64,000 nucleotides of DNA from contig CM060731.1 of NCBI GenBank assembly GCA_030704615.1, forward strand, positions 83,244,756 through 83,308,755, written 5' to 3'. Made by a program: the position numbers and the translations under genes. Positions within the stretch are counted from its first letter, which is position 1. Each line of letters begins with the position of its first letter. This DNA comes from Takakia lepidozioides (Eukaryota; Streptophyta; Takakiopsida; Takakiales; Takakiaceae). The notes under the pieces were generated by a model that did not search any database, was not told the origin of the DNA, and saw only the letters and a program-made list of their open reading frames with translations. Below are positions 1 to 11,260 of this stretch, in pieces.

Positions 1-796
1 TTTGTGGTGTTCTTTCCTCTCCTCCAGTCTCCACCGTATGGGTGGCTGCGTGGGCTGCTCCCACCCGCGATGGTGTCACCGGTAAGGATGCAGCCGGTGC
101 GCTACTGCCTTTTTCTGGTGTCTTGGAGGGATCCAGCTTCTCTGTGCGACCCTCGCTTACGAGAGGTGTCATGTCGTCATCCCTGGCCTCATCAGTGGCC
201 TTTTCTCTTGCCTCCTGGCTAGCCTTACATGTGCGGTCTTCTCCGTTTTGTTTTTTTGTTTTGGCATCTACAGCCTGGCATCCTTGGGATTATGGAAACT
301 GGCAATGAGCTTAATCCTGCCATTGTGATTAAGTGAGCTGGGATGGCTGTGAGAAATCCCGTGTGTCACAGTGAGGGTTTGGGGGGGCACTAGCGTAGCT
401 GAGTAGTAGTTGACATGTTTGTGAGTTGTCCAAGTAAGGGGGTTAGTCAGGAGTTGGTCGGTAGAGAGTATTGAGAGCCATAGGGACTCGGGGTTATGGT
501 CAAAGTGGGCGAGGAAGGTCTGCAGACCGATCTGTAGGGGAGCATTCAAGGTATAGTCATGCATAAGAGGGGGGGGCAGGGGTTAACGTGGGTTTTGAGA
601 CTAGTAGAGAGAGAGTAACAACATTGCGTTAAAGTTGTATGAGGTTTCACAAGCAAGCAAAGGGAGAGAGTGGGGCGTGTACACCTGGTATGTTGCCGTG
701 TCTCCTCGTTGTTTGTGAGCAGGGGTTGGGGATGCCTAACATTGGGGGAGGTTGGGGAAGCAGTCGCCCCGCTCCAGCTATCCACGTTGAAATCAT
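1..796. other. no firm gene; minus strand partly open
   Basis: Short minus-strand reading frames at 268-564 and 546-806 are rich in Ser, Thr, His and Pro, like the larger minus-strand frames further on. They may be remnants of the same transcription unit. I see no domain, splice pair or repeat that supports a gene here. Confidence 0.3.
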
Positions 797-949
797 TCAA
801 TGCCACGCCATTCTGCTTTCCAGCTTGCAGGCTTTGTATCTTGATGCACTATGCAAGAGACAGACATAAGTATGTGATTTTGCAAAAATGCCTCTTTCGC
901 TCAAAATCTGTAGAGCCTCTTTCAGTTGCCCTGCCTCACATAGGGTCCT
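797..949 (-). pseudogene. PPR-like repeat fragment
   Basis: About 50 residues at the end of the 502-codon frame resemble the N-terminal repeat of plant pentatricopeptide-repeat proteins: a short helix with LCEAGQLKEAL, a Gly turn, then TYVCLLHSASR. PPR proteins bind organellar RNA and normally carry ten or more repeats. Only about one and a half are present before a stop, and none follows downstream. I take it as a truncated or captured fragment rather than a working PPR gene. Chance similarity is possible because the motif is degenerate. Confidence 0.4.
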
Positions 950-2305
950 CACATGCCCGGAAGTGCCAGGAGTATGGCAGACTCCCTGGAACAGTGGGAC
1001 AGAGTGGTAAAGCATACTGTTGTGGCAACTGGGCTGTGGAGACTGACTTGGACGTCTGGGGACTCCTCTTGGTCCTCTTTCGGAAGCTATGGTCATGGTG
1101 GAGGGGCCTGATTTTATCAACTGTGCAGCTGCCACGTCTGCTTCCAGTTGACCATGTACGGTAGTCTCTAAAATAATAGCCAGCAGCCTGTTGTGGACGA
1201 TCATTTTTGATGTGAGAGAATCAAACACAACCCGCCAATGAGGTGATGTCGTGGGGGCCATATTGAAATCATTGGAGGGCAATGCATTGGCAATGCATGT
1301 CGCTGTTCTTTGCATCAGCATTGCATGCCACCATGCATATCTACACAGACTCATTCCTCCAAGAGCTTTCCGTTGCAAGAGTGTGCCCGTGCAAGCCAGA
1401 TCTGCGAAGTGCAGTATGGGAACACTCTCCACCATGTATTGCATGAAAATAGAAAAAATATTTGAGTTGGGCACCCAGCCATTACACCCTGAGTTCCCCC
1501 TGAAGATGACAGTTGAGCTGTGCATGTGTGGTGCCGTGGGGTATGTGGCGGGAGTTTTTTGAGTTGCATCATTTTCTTGGACAAGGTTTGCCATTTGCCC
1601 CACCTGTGATTCAAGCTCCTGTACTCTTTCATGTCCCAGCTGTGCTATCATTGTTTGGAGTCCACCAAACTCTCCTCTTGACTTTGCCAATCTTTGTATT
1701 ACAGCCCCATACTGGGCCTCGGCAGTACCAGTTCTCTCTTGCAGAGCCACCAATTTCTCATGCAGTTCCAAGGCAACACTATCTAGTGAATATTTGAACA
1801 GACAGGAGGAGAGTGCATGGGTGTAACACCTGAAACATCCATAATGGGTCCATAAAGAAGGAGTGAAGACCTGTTGTTGGGATGTGGCCTTGGTATTAGA
1901 GCATGTAGCTAGTTGGAGATGGTGTGAGGTGAGGGAAGTTATGGTGGTCGAGCTCCAACTCCTCACGCAGGTAGCCTCTGAAGTCAGATTCGTCGGTTGA
2001 AGGTCGGAAGGGCGCCAGAGATAGGGGTGAAGCCTCCGAGCTCGCCAAGGTGCTGTCGTGAGCCAAAAAGTAGGTAGCACTCGGTTCAAAAAGGCTGAGC
2101 GTGCTCTCAGCTGCGTGGGCGTGCAATGTAACCCTAAAGTGTTGTCTGTATGCTTGCCTCCGGGGGCTGCGATAGTCTTGAAGCGGAGGCAGCAGGGGTG
2201 GAGTAGTCCGTAATGAAAAGAAGTCACCCCGCATATATTCGAAGTGATAGCAGTGAAACATAAAGGTTGTGAAACTACCGACATGCAATCGCTTGGAGGA
2301 ACCAT
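797..2305 (-). CDS. 502-codon ORF of unknown function with coiled-coil segment and PPR-like tail
   Basis: I do not recognise this product as a whole. An uninterrupted 502-codon frame with an ATG start is unlikely by chance. Two parts look like real protein. Residues about 171-250 (positions 1556-1795) form an amphipathic, Glu/Gln/Leu-rich stretch typical of a coiled coil. The last ~50 residues (800-949) read like the first repeat of a plant PPR protein, with an LCEAGQLKEALQIL helix followed by an SHTYVCLLHS-type turn. The N-terminal 130 residues overlap another open frame on the same strand and look less protein-like. The frame may therefore be a read-through of two or more exons with introns between them. 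A candidate acceptor (TTCACTAG) lies just before the coiled-coil part. Confidence 0.35.
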   Translation of the reverse strand: MVPPSDCMSVVSQPLCFTAITSNICGVTSFHYGLLHPCCLRFKTIAAPGGKHTDNTLGLHCTPTQLRARSAFLNRVLPTFWLTTAPWRARRLHPYLWRPSDLQPTNLTSEATCVRSWSSTTITSLTSHHLQLATCSNTKATSQQQVFTPSLWTHYGCFRCYTHALSSCLFKYSLDSVALELHEKLVALQERTGTAEAQYGAVIQRLAKSRGEFGGLQTMIAQLGHERVQELESQVGQMANLVQENDATQKTPATYPTAPHMHSSTVIFRGNSGCNGWVPNSNIFSIFMQYMVESVPILHFADLACTGTLLQRKALGGMSLCRYAWWHAMLMQRTATCIANALPSNDFNMAPTTSPHWRVVFDSLTSKMIVHNRLLAIILETTVHGQLEADVAAAQLIKSGPSTMTIASERGPRGVPRRPSQSPQPSCHNSMLYHSVPLFQGVCHTPGTSGHVRTLCEAGQLKEALQILSERGIFAKSHTYVCLLHSASRYKACKLESRMAWH

Positions 2306-3356
2306 AAGGGCAGAGAACCCTTAATATACTTTCAAGATCGCCAGTTGGGATAATGAATATGTTGTGCATGGGGGCGGTAGTAACCTCCCCGTTGTGAGTA
2401 TAAATCGTCATTGGGTGCTGAAGGGACAGGTGCCCCGAGGTCTTCCAGGAGACACTATAGAGCTCGCTGGCAGCCTAAACTGGTCGATGGTAAAGATGTG
2501 TCGCCTTAGGGATATCAATCGAAGTGGGGCTCCAAGCTTGATACATAGAGGGGGGATGGGAGATATCCCAGCTGAGTAGCTTGGTGTCGTAGCACACAGA
2601 GGACTGAGAGGGAATAATGCAAACAACTTGCTTGGTGGTAGCCTCTGAATCAGTCTTGGAAGAGCACAACCATGTGCGGTGTTGGAGATGAGGGCAACCC
2701 ACTAAGGCCAATGGCTTCTACAAAGTGACAATCTCGGCGGGGGTAAGGCGAGAGTGGGCAAAATTAAACGTTAGAGTATCAATTGAGACGCGCGGCTCAG
2801 CATGAAACAACAGGGAAGGGGAGCAGATCGGCCAGCAGTAAAGCGGGGCGCCTTTGCAAGTGCAGAGCTCCGGAGTCAAGCTAACGGCAGCAATAGATGA
2901 TGGAGTGCTATCACGAGTAGCAATAAAAAGCAAGGCAGCTTCGCAGGGATTAGACCGCTGGTAAACATCTGCCACATAAAGGATGGGGGAGCACGAATCA
3001 TTGCAACTTCCAGTTGTGGGAGCTCCGACAGTATAAACATGATCTGCAAATGTCTCCAACTGCGATGACGAAATGCAGTCACAAGAAGTTGCAGGGCGGG
3101 TAGCTGGGCTAGTAGAAACCATGTTGGCAAGAGAGTGTCGATAAGGGGGCATCAATATCATTAAAAAGTTGCACGGTGGAATCATTTGATCTCGCCGCAA
3201 CAAGGTGGGAGCTTCAGTCATGTGTTGCCGAGCTGAGACGATGTTATGGGAGAACTCCAGGGACGCGGCTTGAGCATGCAGGTGGGTGGACAGCCGATTA
3301 TGAACAGCCATTGAAAACAAGAGGATAAGAAAACAACAGGAGAAAACTAGGTCCAT
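1896..3356 (-). pseudogene. 487-codon frame with signal peptide and two in-frame TAG codons
   Basis: Three consecutive ORFs (3356-2718, 2715-2475 and 2472-1896) are in the same frame and are separated only by single TAG codons at 2718-2720 and 2475-2477. The frame ends at TAA (1896-1898). The first 30 residues look like a signal peptide: Met-Asp, then a Leu/Phe/Cys-rich hydrophobic run. They are followed by a Cys-containing, Ser/Thr/Pro-rich body. There is no frameshift over 1.46 kb. Either this is a recently killed secreted-protein gene with two nonsense mutations, or the TAGs lie in short introns. The product is unrecognised. The 3' 410 bases overlap the 502-codon ORF in another frame. Confidence 0.35.
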
Positions 3357-4367
3357 AGCACACTAACAAATGAATGAAATTGTCTACAAATTCATCCATG
3401 TCTCTCATTCATGAAAGGTAATCTATATTCGGAGTCCATGTGTAAAATGGCTAAGTGCAAGTTAGTGTTTGAGAGTCCAATTGTGGACAAACTGGGAATG
3501 TGACAGCCCAGAGTGCAGGTCCTAAGAGTCCATAGCTCCATGAAAAATCATCTAATTTGTAAAATAATCATACCAACATGTAGATATGGTAGATGGCTAG
3601 CAACATTCAATCTCATTTAGGATGAAGATAAACTTATTTGCACAATGTTACAAATAATATGAAGATCACTCACTGAAAAACTGAAGTGTGACGTCCAAAT
3701 TGAGCCTGAGCCTGCACTCACCCCACTTTGTCCGCTATCCGTCAGCGTGGAAGTCGGCACCAACTTCATAGCTTGCAGTGACACAGTGTGCTCATTTGCA
3801 GATTTGCTGTTGACATCCGAAAGTCGGCACCGACTTCCTCAGTTGAGGAAGTGACGTGGGGCCTCCGGTTTTCATTGCCCTTACTTCATGCGAGGTAGAG
3901 TGTCATAACGCATGATTACTTTGTTCTCCTTCCAACGTCGGCACAAACTTTCGAATGCAGTACTGGCCATGTGCATTCATACTGCTCAGAGTTAGTCCAT
4001 GCAAGCTGGCAAGCTGGAAGTGGAGCAGTTTAGTACACAACAACACGACATGATATCAGTCGATCGCTTCTGCAGACAGCTGTATATATGAAGTTCTTGA
4101 GGGGAGAGCATAAGGGAGTTGGGCCAAACCGGGAGGAACTACTCTTGCGCGCCGCATGGAGGTCCAATGATCCCATGAAATGGGGGTAGGCGGTAAAGTC
4201 ATGCATTGTAGGGACACCATTGCACAGCCACGCAGAGGGTTTGGAAGGTGATATTGTCACAAAGACCACAAAGCGGAAGATACTAGTTTGTGACCTTCAA
4301 GACGACGAAGAAGAACACTCTTGGAGGGCAGACAGGAACCTGAAGATGGGACCAAGGAAGGCACATA
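3357..4367. other. gene-poor stretch with three GTCGGCACC palindromic motifs
   Basis: No coding signal. Three copies of an AAGTCGGCACC(A/G)ACTT-type motif occur at about 3751, 3821 and 3935. The middle copy is a near-perfect palindrome. The same motif, in reverse complement, is arrayed at 38.9-39.2 kb. Confidence 0.5.
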
Positions 4368-5212
4368 GTGCTGGTGGATCCAGACAGAACCCTTGAAAGC
4401 CATTCAGATGACGACATGCATAGCGTAGGCACAAGTTTTCCCGTCCAATATGGCAAGCCTGTTTTTGAGACGTCCGTGTCCACAGCTCTGTGGCATATTG
4501 CAAGAACAACCGATGCATCTCGGGCAAAATGTTGGGCTATCCGGGTGGATAACAACCTTGTAGACAGCCTATTTGGAGTGCCCAATCCTGGGGAGTTCCG
4601 GCTCCCCGCTTCGAGGGAATTTTCCAGCTGCCATTCTTTGCTTGCAAGTGGCAAGATGCAAGAGTTCTGGTTCTGTCCACATGACATTCAGCAGTGTATT
4701 CGTGGAAGGGTTCACAAGGATGTGAAGGACAGACAAGATCCACCCCATGTATGGCCAGTAATGGTTGGGACGAATTTGACCCAAGATGAAGTGAACTGTC
4801 TGTCAGCCGCGAGATTCAGACTCGTTCCCCGGGATGATGTTCGATGATGTTCCTCAATTGAATGTGGATGCAGAGTATGCAGCTTCGTTCTGTACACTTC
4901 AAGATCGTGACTATTATCCAAAAACTAGGTGGAACAAGGCCTACAACCGCAAGAAACAATCTGCAGTTAATAGGGCAAAAGTCCGGTTGGCAATGTCTCT
5001 GACAGCCACCATTCCATGATGTCCCTCAACCAGGAATTGGGAGAGTTTACAATGTCAACACTGCAGGGTCAACCAAAAATGGGGAGGTCTACAAGGTCTC
5101 TATCGACACTTACCCAGACTGCACCTGTATAGATTTTGTGAAGATGCGAAACCTAAAGGACCTTATGCAATGCCGACTTGCCAGTGATAAGCTACCCAAC
5201 TCTAAGTATTAA
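4368..5212 (+). pseudogene. SWIM zinc-finger family protein, broken copy 1
   Basis: The reading frames 4368-4847, 4834-5019 and about 5021-5212 together give three blocks shared with the copy at 48.1-49.0 kb. The first is WHIARTT...CWAIR. The second begins EFWFCPHD, continues C-I-x-G-x-V, PP-x-x-WPV and GT-x-LT. The third runs from VPQPGIGRVY into CTCIDFVKM. The CxC of the third block is the first half of a SWIM zinc finger (CxC...CxH), a DNA- or protein-binding module known from MULE transposases and related plant proteins. The second half (CxH) is missing before the stop at 5210-5212. At least two frame changes (near 4840 and 5015) break the gene. It is probably derived from a mobile-element or host SWIM family. 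It lies about 540 bp from the 3' end of the convergent GT32 gene. Confidence 0.6.
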
Positions 5213-5750
5213 TGAGATCTGCTCCATGCTTCGGATTGACCCATGTACTTGGAAGGAGTAGAAGAGGACTGGATCCTATTTACAATGATTTGCTGCTCTA
5301 CAATGGGACTGTTTGTTAGTGGCAGCAGACCTCAAACATTTGGGAGATACACTCTGCAAGTCTTTTCCCATTTATGACAGACTTTTAAAGGCTATGGGGA
5401 AGGGACTTCCCATTCACAATCACTTCTGGAATATAGACGCGTTCAATGAAGAGATAAGCTTAGGGAAATTGGGCTGGGAGAGTGAGGGGCCGTGCACAAC
5501 TCATTGACCATTATGGCCTACAGCCATAACCGCCCAGGATACATGAGTTTTCAAAGCTCGTTAGATAAGAGGGGGCCGGTGTGGTCCTTTGCACAACCTT
5601 CACTAGGTGAATGAGAGCATTCCAAAGGCCCTCACTTCTATGTGTGACAAGGGCATAATATACAGATGTAATTTACTTGTCTACTGCATGGGATTTGCAG
5701 TGACAGGATAATATAGATTAACTAAATGACTTAATTTTCAACCATACCTA
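5213..5750. other. spacer between SWIM pseudogene and GT32 3' end
   Basis: A 64-codon plus-strand frame at 5313-5507 could be decayed C-terminal sequence of the SWIM-family gene, but it shows no motif. The 3' UTR of the convergent GT32 gene must extend into the right end of this stretch. I see no clear poly(A) signal. Confidence 0.3.
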
Positions 5751-8700
5751 TCATAGGACATCAGTACAGCGAACACAACATCGATTCAAAATTGTTTCTA
5801 CAACACTTCCAGCCTCAGGGACAAGCTGAGCAGTCAATCCATTCCATAAATGCGCTGTGTAGGACTCCTCCAATATTTTAGTCAGCAATTCTCCCTGTTC
5901 TTGCTGTTGGTGTGTTTCCACTGGTCCTTTTAAGTACCTGAAGAGAAAGAGCAGAGGTGTAAACAATCTCAAGAGAGACTCGCCATTGCGAAAGCCTTTG
6001 AAGTCCCACTACAAATCAAGAAAATAAGGTGAGAACAAAAACATCCTCTCATAAGGTGAGAAATTGCATAGACAGACTACCTGGAAATGTTAGTCTTATC
6101 GAGTGGGAAGAAAGCAAATGGTGGCTGTATTTGCAGCATGTCTGGCACATCTGGCCACTTTTCACCCCTCTCATTTAAGGTGGAATTGGCAACACGGGTC
6201 AATAGGCCAGCCCCATTCCACTGTAACAATTCCGCATCATATGTAGCTGTAAACTCTGCCAGGCATTCCCTCAGAAACAGACTGCAAATACAAAAGCAAC
6301 TCTGAGTTAGCAAATTGAAAAACTGTATAAACTGACACTCGCAGCATGGACAAGACTAGATGGGATTTACATAACAATGTTTAGATGCAACACAAGGCAC
6401 AAACATTCTACATAAATGGTTGAGAACTTCACCTAGATTTGTTGAAGACCATAACAGCGCCATTGAGCTGCAGCTCCCCCTCTCCAGTAAACTCTGATCC
6501 CACCATGTTGTGGAGTGTGTCCAAGGGCTTCAATACAATCATATCCATGTCCAAGTAAAGCCCTCCATACCTGCCTTGATCCAGCATTTTCACAAGCAGC
6601 ACCTATTTTAGACGCCTGGTTACCTTCGGCAGCAAGACAAATGCTCATAGAGAGCAGGAGAAGCAGGGGCAGGTAGGGCAGTTCCGCGGGAGTGTTCCAA
6701 GGCAAGAGACAAACATTTAGACACACAGAGGCCAAGGGCACTGAGGCATTTGTGACAGCAAGAGCAAGCCTTGTTTGACAGTACTGCTTTTCTGATCACA
6801 CTCAGAACACATAAAAGCAGACAAGCTACCACAAAAATGAGCTTTGGCCCTGCTAGGATACACAAAGAAGCTATCAACCTGGAAAAAGGGAGACCAATCA
6901 GCATATTTACATATGGAAATACTGAAAAGAGAAAATGCGTAGGAACTGCATGCTGAGTACCACTTTCAAAAGATAACCTGATCCCATATCAACAAGCTAA
7001 AATCAGAGGGTCCCTCATATCACTGACTTGTAGAGGGCAGCCAAGCGCAAGAGCTCAGTGTAGTGGATGTAGAACAACTTAAGTCTGCGCCACTTCAACC
7101 AAACAGAGGCAAACACATCGGCAGGCGTGTCTGCAAGGAGTTCCTCCAAATTAGGCATCACCACCGCCACCTTATATCTGCACAAGACCACTCCAGCTCA
7201 CATAAATATAACTGCTCCAGCACTTGGATCCAAGTCATTGGCCACATCAAGAGTCCATACCCAGACCCCTTTCCCCAAGTAAAACTGGCCTCCTCTTTCC
7301 TCTCTGAAAGATACACAAAACTAGCTAGCACACATCCTAGACTCCGACTTACTGTATATGCTTTGGAGAAATTACAGTAAAAAGAAAAATTGCTGAATTG
7401 ATTCGTACGTATGCAACAGCAGATGAGTTGTCAGACATATCAAACAATATACAAATATTTTCTGTACAAACACAGTCAGAGTTTGGTCAGTACCCTTCTT
7501 GGACAAAGGTCTCGAAAAAATTGGATTCAATCGATTCTGAAAAGACAACAACACAGGCATGTGGGTGAAAATGGAGCAGACTCTCCAGCGCACGCTGGTG
7601 GCGGACTGTAAACGACCAGGGGGGGGTGGTCCAAGCCATGAAAACCCTCAAGGTGCACCCCTCTTGATATAAGAACTCAACCATAAATTTGGAGAAGGAG
7701 ACAGAGGGAGATATCCCTGGGAATTGGCCCCACTGTCTTTTGCCCTCGGCATCTAGAGTTTGGGACCCATTGCTGGTATCCTCAGGAAATGTTCGAAAAT
7801 CCTCATTTTGGGCCTCTGTCGAGCTCTGCTTGGCACTTATCAGCAGCACCTGGGATGTTTGACCACTACTTGCAACCCATTCCAGATCACCCGTCAAATT
7901 TTCAGATGAAGTTTTGAAAACCTCAAGTTTCTCATCAACTACACTCATGATGTGAGCATTTCCAGCCTTGGTATCCTTGTATGACCCTCTCAAACCTCTG
8001 CTTTTTAATCCTCCTGCATGCTCACCATCCAATCCCCCACTTGATTTTTCTTCTATGAAAAACCCTGCACTTCTGTCTGTTCTTTCCTTAGAAGACCCCT
8101 TCATTGACACCTTCCTTGGCTGGGATGATTTCTGTTCAGTTTCTAAGCTACTCAGTAATTGTTGCAGTGTGCCTGGTTGCCTGATCCCATCCTTCTCGGT
8201 ACTGCTCAGCTCCTTTCTCCCTCTCAAATGCCCACTGGGTGATCGGTGGTCACTGCCATAGCCATCGGCTCTCATAGCCCTCAATATAGCTTTGTCACTT
8301 TTGGTCATCCAAGAGCCAGGGCTAGTATCAGGATCCTGTAACATTGGAATATTGGCAGGGTTCACTGGGTTGAACACCCGTCTGCCCTTTTTCTGCTGGT
8401 GCCCAGCCTTCCCGGTGGGTGTTTTAGCCAGGGATTTGAACGATGCTCCCTCTCCGTTAAGTAGCAATGCATCCTCAATCTCTACCAGTTCCTCAAGTTG
8501 CCGCTGCACATCTTCATCCAAAGGCTCATCATCGGTGTTGTACTGCTCTTTCAAGGTCTCCACAAACTCTTTAAATCCCCGTAGCTGGTGCATGGCCGAC
8601 TTTGCAGCCACCTCCTCTCCTACCCCTAACAACTTCACATTCGTCACATCTGGATCTGTCAGGACGATGTTTGAGTCTGATTTGTCAGACCCACCATTTT

Positions 8701-10934
8701 CTACCTTTTCTAAGGCCATCTTTCTGACTCCCAGTGCTTGGTCCCACAAAAACAAACCTTTATTCTTTTGGAGTTCTCCCTCCAGGTCCCCTCTAATTGC
8801 CCCCTCAAGGGTGTCTGAGAATCCCATGCTTTCAGTCCCTAATCTGCTCCTCACCCTATCCCTCTTGCCCGAGTCCTGCTTTGCCACACTCCCAAGTTTC
8901 TCCAGTACTTTCCACCCTCTCTCACTGTCGTCCACTGACCCTCTCTTTTGATCTCTGGTTCTTGTACTGCCCCTGGACTCTCCTTCTGCAGAATCTTCCT
9001 TTCCCAGCTCCACCCTTACTGGCTGTGCTTTGTCTTTCCCAGTTCCTACATTATTAGGAGCCTGATCCTTCTGGCTCTCCAGACCTAACATTGATACATC
9101 ACCCTTCTCTTTTGAAGAGACAAGGTTCTCCCTTTTTAGCCATTGGTCTTCCTCCTGACCACTCCTTTCTCCCTCTCTCTCTACTGCTCGACCACCATCC
9201 TCAGAGGAACCTGTTTTGCCACTACCTTTGTCAATAACAAGTCCTTCCATGTTTCCCAGTTTTCCCATGTCTTGTAGGACCTGCCCTTTTTCAAATTTAT
9301 CTATTTCATCCAACACCTCCCCTTGGAACTCCCTACCCTGTTTGATAAAACCTGATACCTCTCTCAACTTCTCCCCTACATCCCCAAACTCAAAATCTTC
9401 CATGTCATCATTGTCCACTTCCATCTCTCTGTCATCAAGTTCCGCATCAAACCGCTCTCCTTCCTCTTCATCTTCCAGTTCATCACCTGTCTCCAGTTCC
9501 TCTCCTCCTGCCTCCTGCTCTGCATTGTCAACTCCCTTAGTGTCCCCTTCCCTCTCAAGGGCTCCCCTCCTTCTACTTGCCTTCCCATGTTTTAGCCTTC
9601 CAAAATCCAAGTCAGTTTCACTCCCATCTCCTTTGGCAGATCTGTCTGCACCCCACCAGGATGCCTGCCCACTGGCAAAGTCCTCATCTGCAAAAGATTC
9701 AAATATCAGCATAAGGGAGGTGAAGTAGTCGAAACAGGTCTTGTAACAATTGCAGTCCAGTCAATACACCCCACTTCCAAACCACAAGTTTGTTGAGAAA
9801 TAAAGAAGCCCTTGAACCAAGTTTAAGCACCAACAAAACTTAGAGTAATACCAAAAGTAGCACTAACAATCCTACTAAAATAAGCATCTTTTGAAGGGGT
9901 ATTATGGACATCAGAACATTTGCAACCCATCTAATTCACCCTGTACACTCGGAACAACCGGAAGACATTTTCAGGACAGAGATTCCCTAACACTTTCGTT
10001 GATTGAAATCCTGATATAGAGTGTTAGAACGAGGCTTGTAACTTCGTGCTGCATAGCTGAAGAAAACCATGTCCTGAAAAAAGGCACAGATATCGTTTTT
10101 GGAGAAAGAAAGGGACAAGAAGAACCTGACGAAAGGCAATCTTAATTAGTCATAGCAGGATGACATTGGAATGTCTGATAAGGAGAGGCTAGGATCCATC
10201 GCATAATGAGAATGAGTAAAAGGAAGTGTGCTCGAGCGTCTGCATTACATGGCAAAAGTCCTGCTTAATCTGGAAACATTTCTCTCAAGACCACAGCAGC
10301 AGTGGCTATTTCAAATGGATAGGGGCAGGAAGTCCTACCATGACAGTTTTGAACACGCTCAACACTGATGTTTCCAGAGATGTTTCCTAAGAGAAATGCA
10401 CACACTCTTACATCTCCATAAAAACCAACTCCCTCGAAACTATGTGTATGCCACAATTGAGTTCGCACAGTTCAATTTCCCTCATGCTTCATCTGTGCTT
10501 GTTTCTCTGTCAGATAGTGCAAAACTTAGTGATCGGTACCTCAACGATAGGGAAGAAAAGGCGGAAGAAAGCTTGCGAATCTTCTGGACATCATACGAGT
10601 GTTGATGATCTACCATCTTTGCTAGTCAGCACCTCTCCCAAATTTCATAGACGATTTTGATTTTGGAATTGCAAATCTACATAAGTCAAGATCTTTGTGA
10701 GCAGATTTGGGTTTGAGTGCCCAGACCTGAGTTGTCATTCTCGAGAGGGTCCAGTTGAGATCCATGCGGTGCCCTACCCAGACGTACTTGCAAGAACGCT
10801 ACAGATGCAAGGAGCAGGATGCCACCAGCAATGACGAACGTGTAGATTTTGGGGTTTGCTTTCCGCAATGAAGATGATGACAATGAGGACGATGACAGTC
10901 GCGTCAGTCGCGGCCGCGGCCGAGGTCTGGGCAT
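5751..10934 (-). CDS. GT32 family glycosyltransferase (Gb3-synthase-like domain), At4g19900-related, six exons
   Basis: Exons on the minus strand: 10934-10727, 9687-7494, 7177-7028, 6570-6433, 6281-6081 and 5937-5751. All five introns are GT-AG, all joins keep phase, and the sum is 3078 nt (1025 aa plus TGA). Residues 1-29 are basic (RPRPRPR), and residues ~30-49 are a membrane anchor, giving a type II Golgi-like topology. Residues ~70-740 are acidic and low in complexity. The catalytic domain starts near 745 (VFMAW, SVRHQR-like TVRHQR) and contains LYKYGGLYLDMDM with the DXD metal/nucleotide-sugar motif DMD at 858-860. LNGAVMVF, WNGAGLLTRV and HLWN follow, and the protein ends with Cys-rich VRCTDVL. 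Arabidopsis At4g19900 has the same order, but at about 640 aa lacks so long a stem. The acceptor substrate is unknown. An upstream in-frame ATG at 11030 would add 32 residues encoded by a CT-rich repeat, so I prefer 10934. Confidence 0.92.
9688..10726 (-). other. intron 1 of the GT32 gene
   Basis: A 1039-bp intron whose donor (G|GTCTGG) and acceptor (TTTTGCAG|AT) join phase-1 exons. The largest intron of the gene; the other four are 316, 457, 151 and 143 bp. No coding or mobile sequence is recognisable inside it. Confidence 0.85.
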
Positions 10935-11260
10935 TCTGTTCTCAGTGGCGCGGGCCTCTCTCTCCCTCTCTCTCTCTACCTCCGTGCTTTCAATGCTTGT
11001 CAAAGCTGCGGGCTTTAAGGTCTTTCCCACTGTCCCCGTTTTTCTAGTGAAGCGATTTAAAAGCTACCGTCACTCAGTGTTATTCGATCTTGCGCTTGTC
11101 TTTATCTCTCTGATTGTCTCTGCTTCCTGTCCGCCCCTCTTCCCCACTGCCTAGCTACCTTCTCCCTCAGCATCTCTCAAAGTCAGGTTCTCTCGCAATC
11201 CGTCTCTCAGGAGGAGACATTTTTTAACTTCCGCAATTTCTTCAGCACTCAACTTAATTC
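10935..11260 (-). promoter_or_regulatory. 5' UTR/promoter region of the GT32 gene, CT-rich
   Basis: Upstream of the chosen start lies a (CTCT)n tract (about 10957-10980) that reads GA-rich on the gene strand, then mixed pyrimidine-rich sequence. Such GA/CT tracts are common in plant 5' leaders and promoters. I see no convincing TATA box, so the transcription start cannot be fixed. Confidence 0.35.

Noticed and set aside
8292-8951. 219-aa plus-strand ORF
   Set aside because: Antisense to the long exon 2 of the GT32 gene; its Ser/Pro-rich composition mirrors the Glu/Lys/Ser-rich sense strand.
9216-9728. 170-aa Ser/Pro-rich plus-strand ORF
   Set aside because: Antisense shadow of the acidic part of GT32 exon 2.
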